The position numbers and the translations under genes are program-made. Below the pieces are notes generated by a model. That model saw nothing but the letters and a program-made list of their open reading frames with translations, was not told the origin of the DNA and made no database searches. Below, piece after piece: positions 53,655-62,605 of a DNA stretch of 64,000 bases. How positions within the stretch are numbered: the first letter of the stretch is position 1; every line of letters begins with the position of its first letter. The stretch is from positions 1 to 64,000 of the forward strand of contig NZ_VHQI01000003.1 in the NCBI RefSeq assembly GCF_006517625.1, written 5' to 3'. Origin of the DNA: Mixta tenebrionis. Its GTDB lineage: Bacteria; Pseudomonadota; Gammaproteobacteria; Enterobacterales; Enterobacteriaceae.

Positions 53655-54926
53655 TTAGATCCCAACGGCTTTGTTAATTTTTTCCATCAGTTTTTCATCA
53701 ACAAGAACGCTGACCAGCGTCATCATTAAGGCATACCCAAATATACCTAACGGCGTACCCAGCATAATACTGTAACTGAATGCGGTTAATGCCGTTGCGG
53801 CCATTCCGGCTCCATAGGTTTCCATCTTGACCAAAAAAGGCCGGAAATTTTGCGATTCAACAGCTTTCGGGAGTTCAACAATGAAAATATCATAAAAATC
53901 AATCGCCTTACCCGTGTAGCCGAATGCTTTACTGAAATTTTTCAGATTACTGGCTATCTGGTTACGATCCAGGGCCCTCAGGGTTTTGGTAATCGCCTCC
54001 CGATCTTTGGCGCCGAATTTTTTATTCAGTTCATTATTGTATTTATTAAATGCCTTCAGAGCCTCCTCAGCATTTTTTAATTTTTTTCCTTTTGCAGATT
54101 CTGCCAGCTCTCTGGCAGCATCTGCATACTGGTCACCGAATTTTTCCGTCAGCTCTTTATAGAAGTTAGCTGTGGTTTTCATGGCGGCCTGGACAGCTGC
54201 CTGCTCTTTTTTCTTTTCCTCTTCTTTTTTCTTTGTGTCCTCAACCTTTTTTTTCTTTAACATAACGTCGTTCCACGCAATTTTTACGCGGTCAAGATAA
54301 TTAACCAGCCGGTTCTTTTCCTGGATTTCTGCACTGAACTTTGGCGTAACTTCTTTTTCCCATTGTTTAATAAGAAAAGGACCTGTAGTTGAAATTGCTA
54401 AGTCAATCATATCGTAAGGCTTACCAATAAAGTTTTTTAACTTATTTTTTGTCATGAAATTCAGGAATGTATTTTCAGTATCTGCATGCTTGCTGACTAC
54501 TGCCTGCTGCGATGTATTCATCAGGTCTATATTAATTTTCAGGGAATTCACTGCATCCTGTAAATCATTGATGAGAAAACTGAGTGCAGGATTGGAAAAC
54601 ATCCCGTTACTTTTCAGTTCACTAATCAGTGCATTAGCTTCATCCCTGAGCCTGGAGGCCTCCTTCGGGCAGTCTTTTTGCGCCTGCTCCAGTATCTGGT
54701 CAATTTTTTTTCTTCCTTCATGCAGGGAATATAATGCGTGGAAGGGAAGTTTTTTGGCATCATAAGCAACCGCACCTGCACCTTGTGGTGCGGGATTCAT
54801 CCCCGGCCAGTTGACGAAAACCGAAGGATTAGACGCAGGTTTAAGTGGGCCATGCGTTATCGTAATAATAACAGCACCATCAGAGGTATAGGGTATACCA
54901 TTTACATAGTAGGCAACATTCGCCAT
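53655..54926 (-). CDS. Pore-forming bacteriocin, colicin E1-like
   Basis: This 423-residue secreted toxin has an N-terminus, VAYYVNGIPYTSDGAVIITI, that matches the colicin E1 opening (TolC/Tol translocation region). The middle (about 60-215) is unlike E1 and may be a new receptor-binding part. A Lys/Glu coiled coil spans about 220-245 (KKKKVEDTKKKEEEKKK). The C-terminal pore-forming domain, about 250-423, includes FYKELTEKFGDQYADAARE, KAFNKYNNELNKKFG and the buried hydrophobic hairpin AATALTAFSYSIMLGTPLGI. It kills by membrane depolarisation. A ribosome site AAGGAT precedes the start. No lysis gene was seen nearby. Confidence 0.9.
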   Translation of the reverse strand: MANVAYYVNGIPYTSDGAVIITITHGPLKPASNPSVFVNWPGMNPAPQGAGAVAYDAKKLPFHALYSLHEGRKKIDQILEQAQKDCPKEASRLRDEANALISELKSNGMFSNPALSFLINDLQDAVNSLKINIDLMNTSQQAVVSKHADTENTFLNFMTKNKLKNFIGKPYDMIDLAISTTGPFLIKQWEKEVTPKFSAEIQEKNRLVNYLDRVKIAWNDVMLKKKKVEDTKKKEEEKKKEQAAVQAAMKTTANFYKELTEKFGDQYADAARELAESAKGKKLKNAEEALKAFNKYNNELNKKFGAKDREAITKTLRALDRNQIASNLKNFSKAFGYTGKAIDFYDIFIVELPKAVESQNFRPFLVKMETYGAGMAATALTAFSYSIMLGTPLGIFGYALMMTLVSVLVDEKLMEKINKAVGI

Positions 54927-55569
54927 AATATATATCCTTACTTATTTAAATTTCAGAAATTATTAGTCACTTATATATTCAGTAAAAAACACAAAACCGC
55001 TTACGGTTGCTATTCATAGTTTTTCCATATCTGCCCCTCCTGTTTCTTTTTTTCATAAACTGTCTTCATGTGAAAAAGTCACCTTCCCTGCTTATGAGCA
55101 TATAAATGGCAGCCAGACGTAAATTATTTTTCCTGACGCATAATGCGGCCTGAATGATTTAATGAAAATCTGAAATAATTATTTATAAATCAAACTTGTT
55201 AGTTAACCAGTAAATAACAAGCATCAGGATACTAATAATTTTATCGACATAATATTTAGACAAAATTTGATTAAACCCACCGGGCATCATTAACATACAG
55301 TATTATCCTGTTTAATAAAAATGGCTTCGCCGCTCATATATTTGGGATTGTTCCCGATAAGATATCTTTATCCCTGCCGGATTTCTCACCCGGTCAGCTG
55401 AAACGCGGATATATAACGAAATCAGTATTCATGATTTAAAAGTATCACGCAGTTTTTTCGACTCTTTCTGTCATATAAAACTTTCAGCGCACGCGAAAAA
55501 GACAACGTATAATTTTTTTTGGCTTTGCATGCCCGGGCAAAGTGATGAGCCAGACTGAACATCTCTGAT
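54927..55569. other. Noncoding gap between the two bacteriocin genes
   Basis: About 640 bp, AT-rich, with no credible gene on either strand. It must contain the promoter of the E1-like gene. A half-matching LexA-like site lies at 54967-54984 (on the minus strand TACTG then ATATATA, with a poor right half). No immunity gene for the second bacteriocin-like gene and no lysis gene is present here. Confidence 0.5.
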
Positions 55570-56427
55570 TTATTCAAGTTTTCCTCCCTGAACCAGCGAA
55601 AAGTTTTTAGTTTTTCCGGAGGCCAGGCTCCTGCTATTAATCCAGCGCCCTTTCATAAAAATCATAAAAGATATTTGATATACCCTCCGGACGAATTCAA
55701 GGCTAACAAAAAATATTGCGTAATAAACAGGCGGCTTTTTTTTACGAGCGTGTACGCAAAATAACTTTTCGGGAAAGACAGGAGGATGTAGAAACGGATC
55801 TGTTCGGTACCTAATAATATTATGGCCTTTTCTAATAACCTGAACACTCCTGATGGCATTATTAACCAACCCGGCGTCAACCGGACCGGCACCAGCCCAG
55901 CTATTATCAGCTACTACTTGCCATCCTCCGGCAGGTGTGTAGCCATTAACAAACTCATCAACGGTTATTTTACTTTCTGGAATAATTGCTCCTGACTGAT
56001 TAAGAGGATGGCCTGTATCAATATCACCAACTGCCCCTATATGGCCAGGAGCTTCAACCCCCATAATGAAACCGACCAGGCCAACTTTTTTGGCCTGATC
56101 CGCGTTAATTCCGTCTATAGTAACTGCCATCATGCCTGAAGGAGAAATACTCCCCAGGATCATTGTCGCTGCGGGATTCATTAATCTTGCAGCACGCAAA
56201 ATACCTACCAACTTCTGTTTAATTTTCGGATCACGCTGAATGGCTGAAATCTGCTGGCTTAGCGAACTGCTGCTGGTAGTATCGCGTTGGCCACCACTAT
56301 TGCCGTTTCCTGATCCGCCCCCCCAGTTTACGCTGCTGTTTTTTCCGGTCTGCTGGTTCTGATTACCACCGGTCCCGCCCATATAGTCACCGGCGGTTGG
56401 CCCATATCCACCAAGTTCTTTAGACAT
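55570..56427 (-). CDS. SOS-controlled bacteriocin-like protein with Tol-type translocation region
   Basis: This 285-residue protein starts at 56427 ([19 protein letters not shown]). The first ~50 residues are Gly/Ser/Asn-rich with [13 protein letters not shown], closely resembling the translocation domain of nuclease colicins and cloacin. Residues 60-190 ([20 protein letters not shown] and others) are unfamiliar. The last ~80 residues, rich in Lys and aromatics, match no toxin domain I know, and a run of eight T near 55737 could mark a frameshift. With a perfect LexA box but no immunity gene, it is probably a truncated or decayed bacteriocin. Confidence 0.6.
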   Translation of the reverse strand: MSKELGGYGPTAGDYMGGTGGNQNQQTGKNSSVNWGGGSGNGNSGGQRDTTSSSSLSQQISAIQRDPKIKQKLVGILRAARLMNPAATMILGSISPSGMMAVTIDGINADQAKKVGLVGFIMGVEAPGHIGAVGDIDTGHPLNQSGAIIPESKITVDEFVNGYTPAGGWQVVADNSWAGAGPVDAGLVNNAIRSVQVIRKGHNIIRYRTDPFLHPPVFPEKLFCVHARKKKPPVYYAIFFVSLEFVRRVYQISFMIFMKGRWINSRSLASGKTKNFSLVQGGKLE

Positions 56428-56471
56428 TAAAATTCCTTTTTTATATTTAAAACAACAAATTAAATAAATAA

Positions 56472-56487
56472 CTGTATATATATACAG
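56472..56487. promoter_or_regulatory. LexA (SOS) box
   Basis: CTGTATATATATACAG is an exact match to the consensus LexA operator, 45 bp upstream of the bacteriocin-like start at 56427. DNA damage should induce that gene. Confidence 0.93.
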
Positions 56488-56642
56488 TATTAAGCTACAC
56501 CCCATTTTTTTCCCTGTCAAGAATGTGGGTTTATGTCGTGCGAATATAAGCAAAGCTGGTCAGTTAACAGGTTTATTTTTGTCATGTTTGACGCTTCGGT
56601 TATGCCAGAAAACGGATCTGAACGGGAAAATCAGTACGCTGT

Positions 56643-56741
56643 GTATGTAGGGTGCGTACTGTATGTATAAAATGCACACTATGTATGATTTGTACTATAT
56701 GTATTGTATGTATCAAATGTATTTCTTGTATTGTGTACATA
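56643..56741. repeat. Array of 9-bp iterated repeats upstream of kfrA
   Basis: Ten to eleven units of 9 bp follow the pattern TATGTATNN, with the core TGTA (or TGCA/CGTA) recurring at positions 56643, 56652, 56661, 56670, 56679, 56688, 56697, 56706, 56715 and 56724. The array ends with TGTACATAA. It lies 50 bp before the KfrA-like start and does not code on either strand. Such an array could be the autoregulatory operator of the KfrA-like protein, a partition site or replication iterons. Confidence 0.8.
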
Positions 56742-56788
56742 ATCCACGCAGGGTAAAATGGCACCAGACATTCTGAACGGAGCACCCC

Positions 56789-57400
56789 ATGAGCACGCTT
56801 TCCGACGATACCATCCGACGCATTGAGAACGCCGCAGCCGCCCTCATTGCCGGCGGCAACCCGAACCCGACCAACGAGCAGGTCCGCCAGCACCTCGGCG
56901 GCGGCTCGCTGTCCCACATCTCCCCGGTCATGCGCGCGTTCCGCGCCCGGCAGCGGGAGCAGGCCGCAGAGCAGACCACGCCCCTGCCGGCAGAGCTGGC
57001 GCAGCTGCTGACCGGCCAGCTGGGACTGCTGTGGCAGGCGGCCGTCAGGCAGGCAGGCGCCGAAACCCTGGCGGCGCGCGAGCAGGCTGATGCGGATATC
57101 GCGCAGGCCGACCGGGAGCGGGATGAGGCCCTGGCGAAAGTGACATCCCTGGAGAGCGAGCTGGCGGTGCTGCGGGAGGTGGTGGCCGAACGTGACCGCC
57201 TGCTGCTGGACGTCCGGGCGCTGCGGGATGAGGCGCTGCCGCTGCGCGAGCAGGTGGCCCGCCTGACGGCAACCGGCGAACACCTGACGTCACAGCTGAA
57301 GGAGACGAAGGCGGAGCTGAAGGACTCCCGGGAAGAAAACCGCGCCCTGCAGGCCGAGCTGCTGACGCTGGCGCGGGCTGACGGGAAGGCGAAGAAATGA
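56789..57400 (+). CDS. kfrA: KfrA-like DNA-binding coiled-coil protein
   Basis: This 203-residue protein has an N-terminal KfrA_N-type DNA-binding domain (IENAAAALIAGGNPNPTNEQVRQHLGGGSLSHISPVMRAFR). A long alanine/glutamate-rich coiled coil from about residue 75 to 195 follows. KfrA proteins are plasmid-encoded, autorepressing and help plasmid maintenance, so finding one here suggests an integrated plasmid segment. The iterated repeats directly upstream are its probable binding site. It overlaps the next gene by 4 bp (ATGA). Confidence 0.85.
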   Translation: MSTLSDDTIRRIENAAAALIAGGNPNPTNEQVRQHLGGGSLSHISPVMRAFRARQREQAAEQTTPLPAELAQLLTGQLGLLWQAAVRQAGAETLAAREQADADIAQADRERDEALAKVTSLESELAVLREVVAERDRLLLDVRALRDEALPLREQVARLTATGEHLTSQLKETKAELKDSREENRALQAELLTLARADGKAKK

Positions 57401-57627
57401 GAGCGGAAACCGAAGCCCGTGTGAAGGCTTTCCGCCGGGCGCCGGAGCTGGCTGCCGGTGAACGCTCCGGAGAGCCGGTACCTCCCGTCTGGCGTGACTT
57501 ATTGACGGATTTCCCGGGCAGCTGCGGCGGGCTGGCCAGCCAGACGCTGGCTAAATATCTGAGGGAATACGGCAGCAACCTGCATCAGACGCCTGAAAGA
57601 CTGCGCTGTATCTACGGGGATTTATAG
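57397..57627 (+). CDS. Small protein sharing a C-terminal tail with the RHH protein
   Basis: This 76-residue protein is translationally coupled to kfrA. I do not recognise the N-terminal ~60 residues. The last 15 (LHQTPERLRCIYGDL) match the end of the RHH protein at 52135-53223, and 38 of 42 underlying bases are identical. It looks like a chimera or a shortened paralogue created by recombination. It lies 12 bp before a membrane-protein gene. Confidence 0.65.
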   Translation: MRAETEARVKAFRRAPELAAGERSGEPVPPVWRDLLTDFPGSCGGLASQTLAKYLREYGSNLHQTPERLRCIYGDL

Positions 57628-57639
57628 GAGGACCGGATC

Positions 57640-58407
57640 ATGCAGAAGGAAAGCAGGACAGATAAATGGTTGCGGACAGGATTCGTTCTGTTCCTCATCA
57701 TACTGCTGCTCCTGATCATCTTTAACGGCACGGCGAAAACCAGCGACGTCAGTAACTGGATTATTGCCTTTGCAAACATCGTAATGGCTTACGCTGCCGT
57801 CAGGGCCTATCTCGCAGCACGACAATTCCTGTCAGAATTTTTTGCTCAGGAAGGGTATCGTCTGGCAATAGCTCTCATTAATGAAAATGTGATACATCTC
57901 GGTAATAAAAACCGATACACGATCGCAATAAGCAGTGCCCTGTGTTGCTGCAAAGAACTCCACAGTTTGCCTCACACGAGAGAGGGCAATAAAAAATTAC
58001 AGTCAGCGCTCGTTTTGTTAACAAACCTGCATAAAGCCCATAAAAAATGGCTGAGCGACATTAATTCGCTGTTAGAAAGAATGGAAACCTACGGTATTTA
58101 TCCGGCAGACAATAAAAAGGCTGCGTTAACCGGGGTAATTACCGCGCTGGATGAAATGCTTATGAATGGGGACAGCTTTATTGCTGTCCTGCGAAAGAAC
58201 GCATGCGACTATAATAAGGTGGCCGATAAAGGGGTGAACATGTCCAAGCTCTTCTCAGCAGAAGAAATGGATGTCATGACCAAAAGTCTCGAAGAAATCA
58301 CAACGCAATGGAACATGATGGTGAGTAACCGGAATGAGCTGCTGACCGGAGTGAGGCACGCCCGGGCGCTGTTTAAAGTCAGGGAATATGATTACAGTGA
58401 ACCATAG
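57640..58407 (+). CDS. Membrane protein of unknown function
   Basis: This 255-residue protein has two N-terminal hydrophobic helices (WLRTGFVLFLIILLLLIIF and WIIAFANIVMAYAAVRAYL) and a mainly helical cytoplasmic remainder. No motif was recognised. It follows the kfrA pair by 12 bp with GGAGG upstream of its ATG, so it may belong to the same transcript. Its position right after the shared RHH tail parallels the immunity gene, which follows the other copy of that tail. Confidence 0.75.
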   Translation: MQKESRTDKWLRTGFVLFLIILLLLIIFNGTAKTSDVSNWIIAFANIVMAYAAVRAYLAARQFLSEFFAQEGYRLAIALINENVIHLGNKNRYTIAISSALCCCKELHSLPHTREGNKKLQSALVLLTNLHKAHKKWLSDINSLLERMETYGIYPADNKKAALTGVITALDEMLMNGDSFIAVLRKNACDYNKVADKGVNMSKLFSAEEMDVMTKSLEEITTQWNMMVSNRNELLTGVRHARALFKVREYDYSEP

Positions 58408-58499
58408 ACTTACCGGTCCGACTGAAAACGATCTGATTTTTTCTCTGCTATAAGAATGGCGTGAAAACGTAAGTTTTAGGATTTTTATACAACAATTAA

Positions 58500-58513
58500 T
58501 TGATCTCAAATAA
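58500..58513. promoter_or_regulatory. Candidate FNR site of the dms operon
   Basis: TTGATCTCAAATAA has a perfect left FNR half-site (TTGAT), the correct 4-nt spacer and a weak right half (AATAA against ATCAA). It lies 127 bp upstream of dmsA, which is FNR-activated in E. coli. Confidence 0.4.
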
Positions 58514-58640
58514 TAATTCCTCACCTGAATACCGAATACTCCTTTCGTGTTACAGAAAAAATCTAATAAGAATCAAAGTCGTTATATCAATACATGCATA
58601 ACGACAGCTAAGAAACTGTGAGCGATCAAAGCGAGTATCT

Positions 58641-61079
58641 ATGAAAACAAAAAGTTCTGACGTTTTGCTGACGGCTGAAGTCAGCCGGCGACGTTTAATG
58701 AAAACCTCTGCGCTTAGTGGTCTGGCGATAGCCAGCAACGCATTTACCCTGCCTTTTACGCAGATTGCCAGGGCATCTGACACCTTTTCCCCAAAAAGCG
58801 AAACGACCATCTGGAGCGCCTGCACGGTGAACTGCGGCAGCCGCTGCCCGCTACGTATGCACGTGGTAGATAATGTTATCAAATATGTAGAAACCGATAA
58901 CACCGGCGACGACGACTATGAAGGTCTGCACCAGGTTCGCGCCTGTCTGCGCGGCCGCTCGATGCGTCGCCGGGTCTACAATCCGGACCGCCTTAAGCGG
59001 CCGATGAAGCGCGTCGGCAAGCGCGGTGAAGGGAAATTCGCGCCGATCGGCTGGGATGAAGCCTATGACATCATCGTCAGCAACATGCAGCGCCTGATCA
59101 AAGAGTACGGCAACGAATCCATCTATCTGAACTACGGCACCGGCACGCTGGGCGGCACCATGACGCGCTCCTGGCCGCCGGGCGATACGCTGATCGCCCG
59201 CCTGATGAACTGCTGCGGCGGCTACCTGAACCACTACGGGGACTACTCTTCCGCACAGATCGCCGAAGGTCTGAACTATACCTACGGCGGCTGGGCGGAC
59301 GGCAACAGCCCCTCCGATATTGAAAACAGTAAGCTGGTGGTGCTGTTCGGCAATAACCCCGGCGAAACCCGCATGAGCGGCGGTGGGGTAACATACTATC
59401 TGGAGCAGGCGCGAGAGAAGTCGAACGCGCGCATGATTATTATCGATCCGCGTTATACCGATACCGGCGCAGGTCGTGAAGATGAGTGGATTCCGATCCG
59501 TCCGGGTACGGATGCCGCGCTGGTCAACGCGCTGGCCTGGGTGATGATCGAAGAAAACCTGGTCGATCAGCCGTTCCTCGATAAATACTGCATCGGCTAT
59601 GACGAAAAGACCCTGCCGGCAAGCGCGCCGAAAAACGGCCACTATAAGGCTTATATCCTCGGCCAGGGCGCTGACGGCATCGCCAAAACCCCGGAATGGG
59701 CGGCGCAGATTACCGGTATTCCGGCCGAGCGCATCGTCAAGCTGGCGCGTGAAATCGGCAGCACCAAACCGGTTTACATCAGCCAGGGCTGGGGCCCGCA
59801 GCGCCATGCGAACGGTGAAATTGCCACCCGCGCGATCTCAATGCTGGCGATCCTTACCGGTAACGTCGGGATTAACGGCGGCAACACCGGCGCCCGCGAA
59901 GGCTCCTACGAGCTGCCGTTTGTGCGTATGCCGACCCTGGAAAACCCGGTCGAAACCAGCATCTCCATGTTTATGTGGACCGATGCGATCGTGCGCGGCC
60001 CGGAGATGACCGCGCTGCGCGACGGCGTTCGCGGCAAGGATAAGCTGGATGTGCCGATCAAGATGATCTGGAACTATGCCGGCAACTGCCTGATCAACCA
60101 GCACTCTGATATCAACCGCACCCATGAAATCCTGCAGGACGACAAGAAGTGCGAGCTGATCGTGGTGATCGACTGCCATATGACCTCTTCGGCGAAGTAT
60201 GCCGATATTCTGCTGCCGGACTGCACGGCGTCCGAGCAGATGGACTTCGCGCTCGACGCCTCCTGCGGGAATATGTCCTATGTGATCTTCACCGACCAGG
60301 CGATTAAGCCTTATTTCGAGTGCCGGACCATCTATCAGATGACCAGCGATCTGGCAAAACGCCTTGGCGTGGAGCAGCAGTTCACCGAAGGGCGCACGCA
60401 CGAAGAGTGGATGCGCCATCTGTACCAGCAGTCGCGTGAAGCGATTCCTGAGCTGCCGACCTTTGAAGAGTTCCGCAAGCAGGGGATCTTTAAGAAGCGC
60501 GATCCGGAAGGGCATCACGTTGCCTATAAAGCGTTCCGGGAAGATCCGCTGGCCAATCCGCTGTCCACGCCGTCGGGTAAAATAGAGATCTACTCGCAGG
60601 CGCTGGCGGAAATCGCCGCCACCTGGGAGCTGCCGGAAGGCGATGTGATCGACCCGCTGCCGATCTATACCCCAGGCTTTGAAAGCCGCAACGATCCGCT
60701 AATCAAAGAGTATCCGCTGCAGCTGACCGGCTTCCACTATAAGTCTCGCGTTCACTCCACCTACGGCAACGTCGATGTCCTGAAGGCCGCCTGCCGTCAG
60801 GAGGTGTGGATCAATCCGCTGGATGCGCAGCAGCGCGGGATTAACAACGGCGATAAGGTGCGTATTTTCAACGGTCGCGGCGAGCTGCATATCGAAGCGA
60901 AAGTGACGCCGAGAATGATGCCGGGCGTGGTGGCGCTGGGGGAAGGGGCATGGTATGACCCGGACGCGCAGCGCATTGACCAGGGTGGCTGTATTAACGT
61001 GCTGACCACCCAGCGACCCTCTCCTCTTGCCAAAGGGAATCCGTCACATACAAACCTTGTTCAGGTTGAAAAGGTCTGA
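58641..61079 (+). CDS. dmsA: Anaerobic DMSO reductase catalytic subunit A
   Basis: This 812-residue Mo-bis(MGD) enzyme reduces DMSO and amine N-oxides as a terminal electron acceptor. The twin-arginine signal SRRRLMK directs Tat-dependent export, with DmsD as chaperone. The N-terminal cluster region ACTVNCGSRCPLRMHV binds the [4Fe-4S] FS0 centre, and the rest follows E. coli DmsA almost continuously (for example GTLGGTMTRSWPPGDTLIARL and FHYKSRVHSTYGNVDVLKAACRQ). It heads the dmsABC-dmsD operon, probably induced anaerobically by FNR. Confidence 0.98.
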   Translation: MKTKSSDVLLTAEVSRRRLMKTSALSGLAIASNAFTLPFTQIARASDTFSPKSETTIWSACTVNCGSRCPLRMHVVDNVIKYVETDNTGDDDYEGLHQVRACLRGRSMRRRVYNPDRLKRPMKRVGKRGEGKFAPIGWDEAYDIIVSNMQRLIKEYGNESIYLNYGTGTLGGTMTRSWPPGDTLIARLMNCCGGYLNHYGDYSSAQIAEGLNYTYGGWADGNSPSDIENSKLVVLFGNNPGETRMSGGGVTYYLEQAREKSNARMIIIDPRYTDTGAGREDEWIPIRPGTDAALVNALAWVMIEENLVDQPFLDKYCIGYDEKTLPASAPKNGHYKAYILGQGADGIAKTPEWAAQITGIPAERIVKLAREIGSTKPVYISQGWGPQRHANGEIATRAISMLAILTGNVGINGGNTGAREGSYELPFVRMPTLENPVETSISMFMWTDAIVRGPEMTALRDGVRGKDKLDVPIKMIWNYAGNCLINQHSDINRTHEILQDDKKCELIVVIDCHMTSSAKYADILLPDCTASEQMDFALDASCGNMSYVIFTDQAIKPYFECRTIYQMTSDLAKRLGVEQQFTEGRTHEEWMRHLYQQSREAIPELPTFEEFRKQGIFKKRDPEGHHVAYKAFREDPLANPLSTPSGKIEIYSQALAEIAATWELPEGDVIDPLPIYTPGFESRNDPLIKEYPLQLTGFHYKSRVHSTYGNVDVLKAACRQEVWINPLDAQQRGINNGDKVRIFNGRGELHIEAKVTPRMMPGVVALGEGAWYDPDAQRIDQGGCINVLTTQRPSPLAKGNPSHTNLVQVEKV

Positions 61080-61089
61080 GGAATAGACG

Positions 61090-61707
61090 ATGACAACTCA
61101 GTATGGATTTTTTATTGATTCCAGCCGTTGCACCGGTTGCAAAACCTGCGAGCTGGCCTGCAAGGATTACAAGGATTTGACGCCGGAAGTCAACTTTCGC
61201 CGCATTTATGAATACGCGGGCGGCGACTGGCAGGAGGATAACGGCGTCTGGCATCAGAACGTTTTTGCTTACTATCTGTCCATTGCCTGCAACCACTGCG
61301 AAGACCCGGCCTGTACCAAAGTATGTCCGAGCGGGGCGATGCACAAACGGGAAGACGGTTTTGTGGTGGTGGATGAAGAGATCTGCATTGGCTGCCGCTA
61401 TTGCCATATGGCCTGTCCGTACGGCGCGCCGCAGTACAACGCCGTTAAAGGCCACATGACCAAATGCGATGGCTGTTACCACCGCGTGGCAGAGGGTAAG
61501 AAACCTGTCTGCGTGGAGTCCTGCCCGCTGCGCGCGCTGGACTTCGGCCCGATTGACGAGCTTCGCAAAAAACACGGTGGGCTGGCTGCGGTTGCCCCGC
61601 TTCCCGGCGCACATTTCACGAAGCCGTGCATTGTCATCAAACCGAACAGCAACAGCCGCCCGACCGGGGATACAACCGGTCATCTGGCAAATCCGAAGGA
61701 GGTCTGA
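61090..61707 (+). CDS. dmsB: DMSO reductase iron-sulfur subunit B
   Basis: This 205-residue electron-transfer subunit binds four [4Fe-4S] clusters through four cysteine groups, starting CTGCKTCELACKD, CNHCEDPACTKVCPSGAM, CIGCRYCHMACPYG and CDGCYHRVAEGKKPVCVESCP. It conducts electrons from membrane DmsC to DmsA. It is the same length as E. coli DmsB and lies 10 bp after dmsA and 1 bp before dmsC. Confidence 0.98.
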   Translation: MTTQYGFFIDSSRCTGCKTCELACKDYKDLTPEVNFRRIYEYAGGDWQEDNGVWHQNVFAYYLSIACNHCEDPACTKVCPSGAMHKREDGFVVVDEEICIGCRYCHMACPYGAPQYNAVKGHMTKCDGCYHRVAEGKKPVCVESCPLRALDFGPIDELRKKHGGLAAVAPLPGAHFTKPCIVIKPNSNSRPTGDTTGHLANPKEV

Positions 61708-61708
61708 A

Positions 61709-62563
61709 ATGGGAAATGGGTGGCATGAATGGCCGCTGGTGCTGTTTACGGTACTCGGCCAGTGCGTCGTGGGCGCACTGATTGTGAGTGGGCTTAGCTG
61801 GTTTGCGATGAAAGACGATGCCGCCCGGCAACGTCTGGTTCGCAGCATGTTTTTTCTCTGGATGGTAATGGGACTGGGATTCCTGGCGTCAATCATGCAC
61901 CTGGGGTCACCGATGCGAGCATTCAACTCGCTCAATCGCATTGGCGCATCCGCGCTAAGCAATGAAATCGCCGCAGGCTCACTCTTTTTCGCCATAGGCG
62001 GATTCTGGTGGCTGGTCGCTGTACTGGGTAAAATGCCGCTCGCACTGGGGAAAATCTGGCTGCTGGTTAGCATGGCGCTGGGAATCGTCTTCGTCTGGGC
62101 AATGACCCGCGTTTACCTGATCGATACCGTGCCGACCTGGCATACTGGCTATACGACGCTGGTGTTCTTCATGACGGTGTTGCTCAGCGGTCCGCTGTTC
62201 GCGGCGTTACTGCTACGGGCTTCCGGCGTCACTTTTAGCGGAACCATGTTCGCCAGTATCAGCGTGCTGGCGTTGCTGGTCAGCGTGGCGGTCGTTGTCC
62301 TGCAGGGTATGTCGCTGGCGACGATTCACAGTTCGGTTCAGCAGGCCTCTGCGCTGGTGCCGGATTACGCCTCCCTGCAGGTATGGCGTGTGGTGCTGCT
62401 TGCCGCCGGGCTGGGCTGCTGGATCTGCCCGCTGGTGCGTCGTAAAGAGCCGCATGTCACCGGCTTACTGTTGGGCCTGCTTTTGGTGCTTGGCGGCGAA
62501 ATAATGGGGCGCGGCCTGTTTTATGGCCTGCATATGACCGTCGGTATGGCAGTGGCTGGTTAA
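61709..62563 (+). CDS. dmsC: DMSO reductase membrane anchor subunit C
   Basis: This 284-residue inner-membrane anchor with about eight helices oxidises menaquinol and anchors the DmsAB dimer to the periplasmic face. It opens MGNGWHEWPLVLFTVLGQC, typical of DmsC. The ATG at 61709 has an AGGAGG site seven bases upstream; a longer frame from 61469 is out of the dmsB frame and spurious at its start. The next gene is dmsD. Confidence 0.95.
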   Translation: MGNGWHEWPLVLFTVLGQCVVGALIVSGLSWFAMKDDAARQRLVRSMFFLWMVMGLGFLASIMHLGSPMRAFNSLNRIGASALSNEIAAGSLFFAIGGFWWLVAVLGKMPLALGKIWLLVSMALGIVFVWAMTRVYLIDTVPTWHTGYTTLVFFMTVLLSGPLFAALLLRASGVTFSGTMFASISVLALLVSVAVVVLQGMSLATIHSSVQQASALVPDYASLQVWRVVLLAAGLGCWICPLVRRKEPHVTGLLLGLLLVLGGEIMGRGLFYGLHMTVGMAVAG

Positions 62564-62569
62564 CAAATC

Positions 62570-62589
62570 GGTACGGGGAAACCCGTACC
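62570..62589 (+). promoter_or_regulatory. GNRA-loop hairpin between dmsC and dmsD
   Basis: GGTACGGG, a GAAA tetraloop and CCCGTACC form a compact 8-bp stem just after dmsC and 16 bp before dmsD. It could stabilise the dmsABC message, act as a partial terminator or limit dmsD expression. Confidence 0.5.
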
Positions 62590-62605
62590 TTTCAGGACAA
62601 TTTCT

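Noticed and set aside
54967-54984. LexA box upstream of the E1-like bacteriocin gene
   Set aside because: Only the left half (TACTG and ATATATA) fits and the right half lacks ACAG, so it was not called, though SOS control is still plausible.
54927-55569. Lysis gene or second immunity gene between the bacteriocin genes
   Set aside because: No frame with a lipoprotein signal or a membrane immunity pattern was found on either strand.
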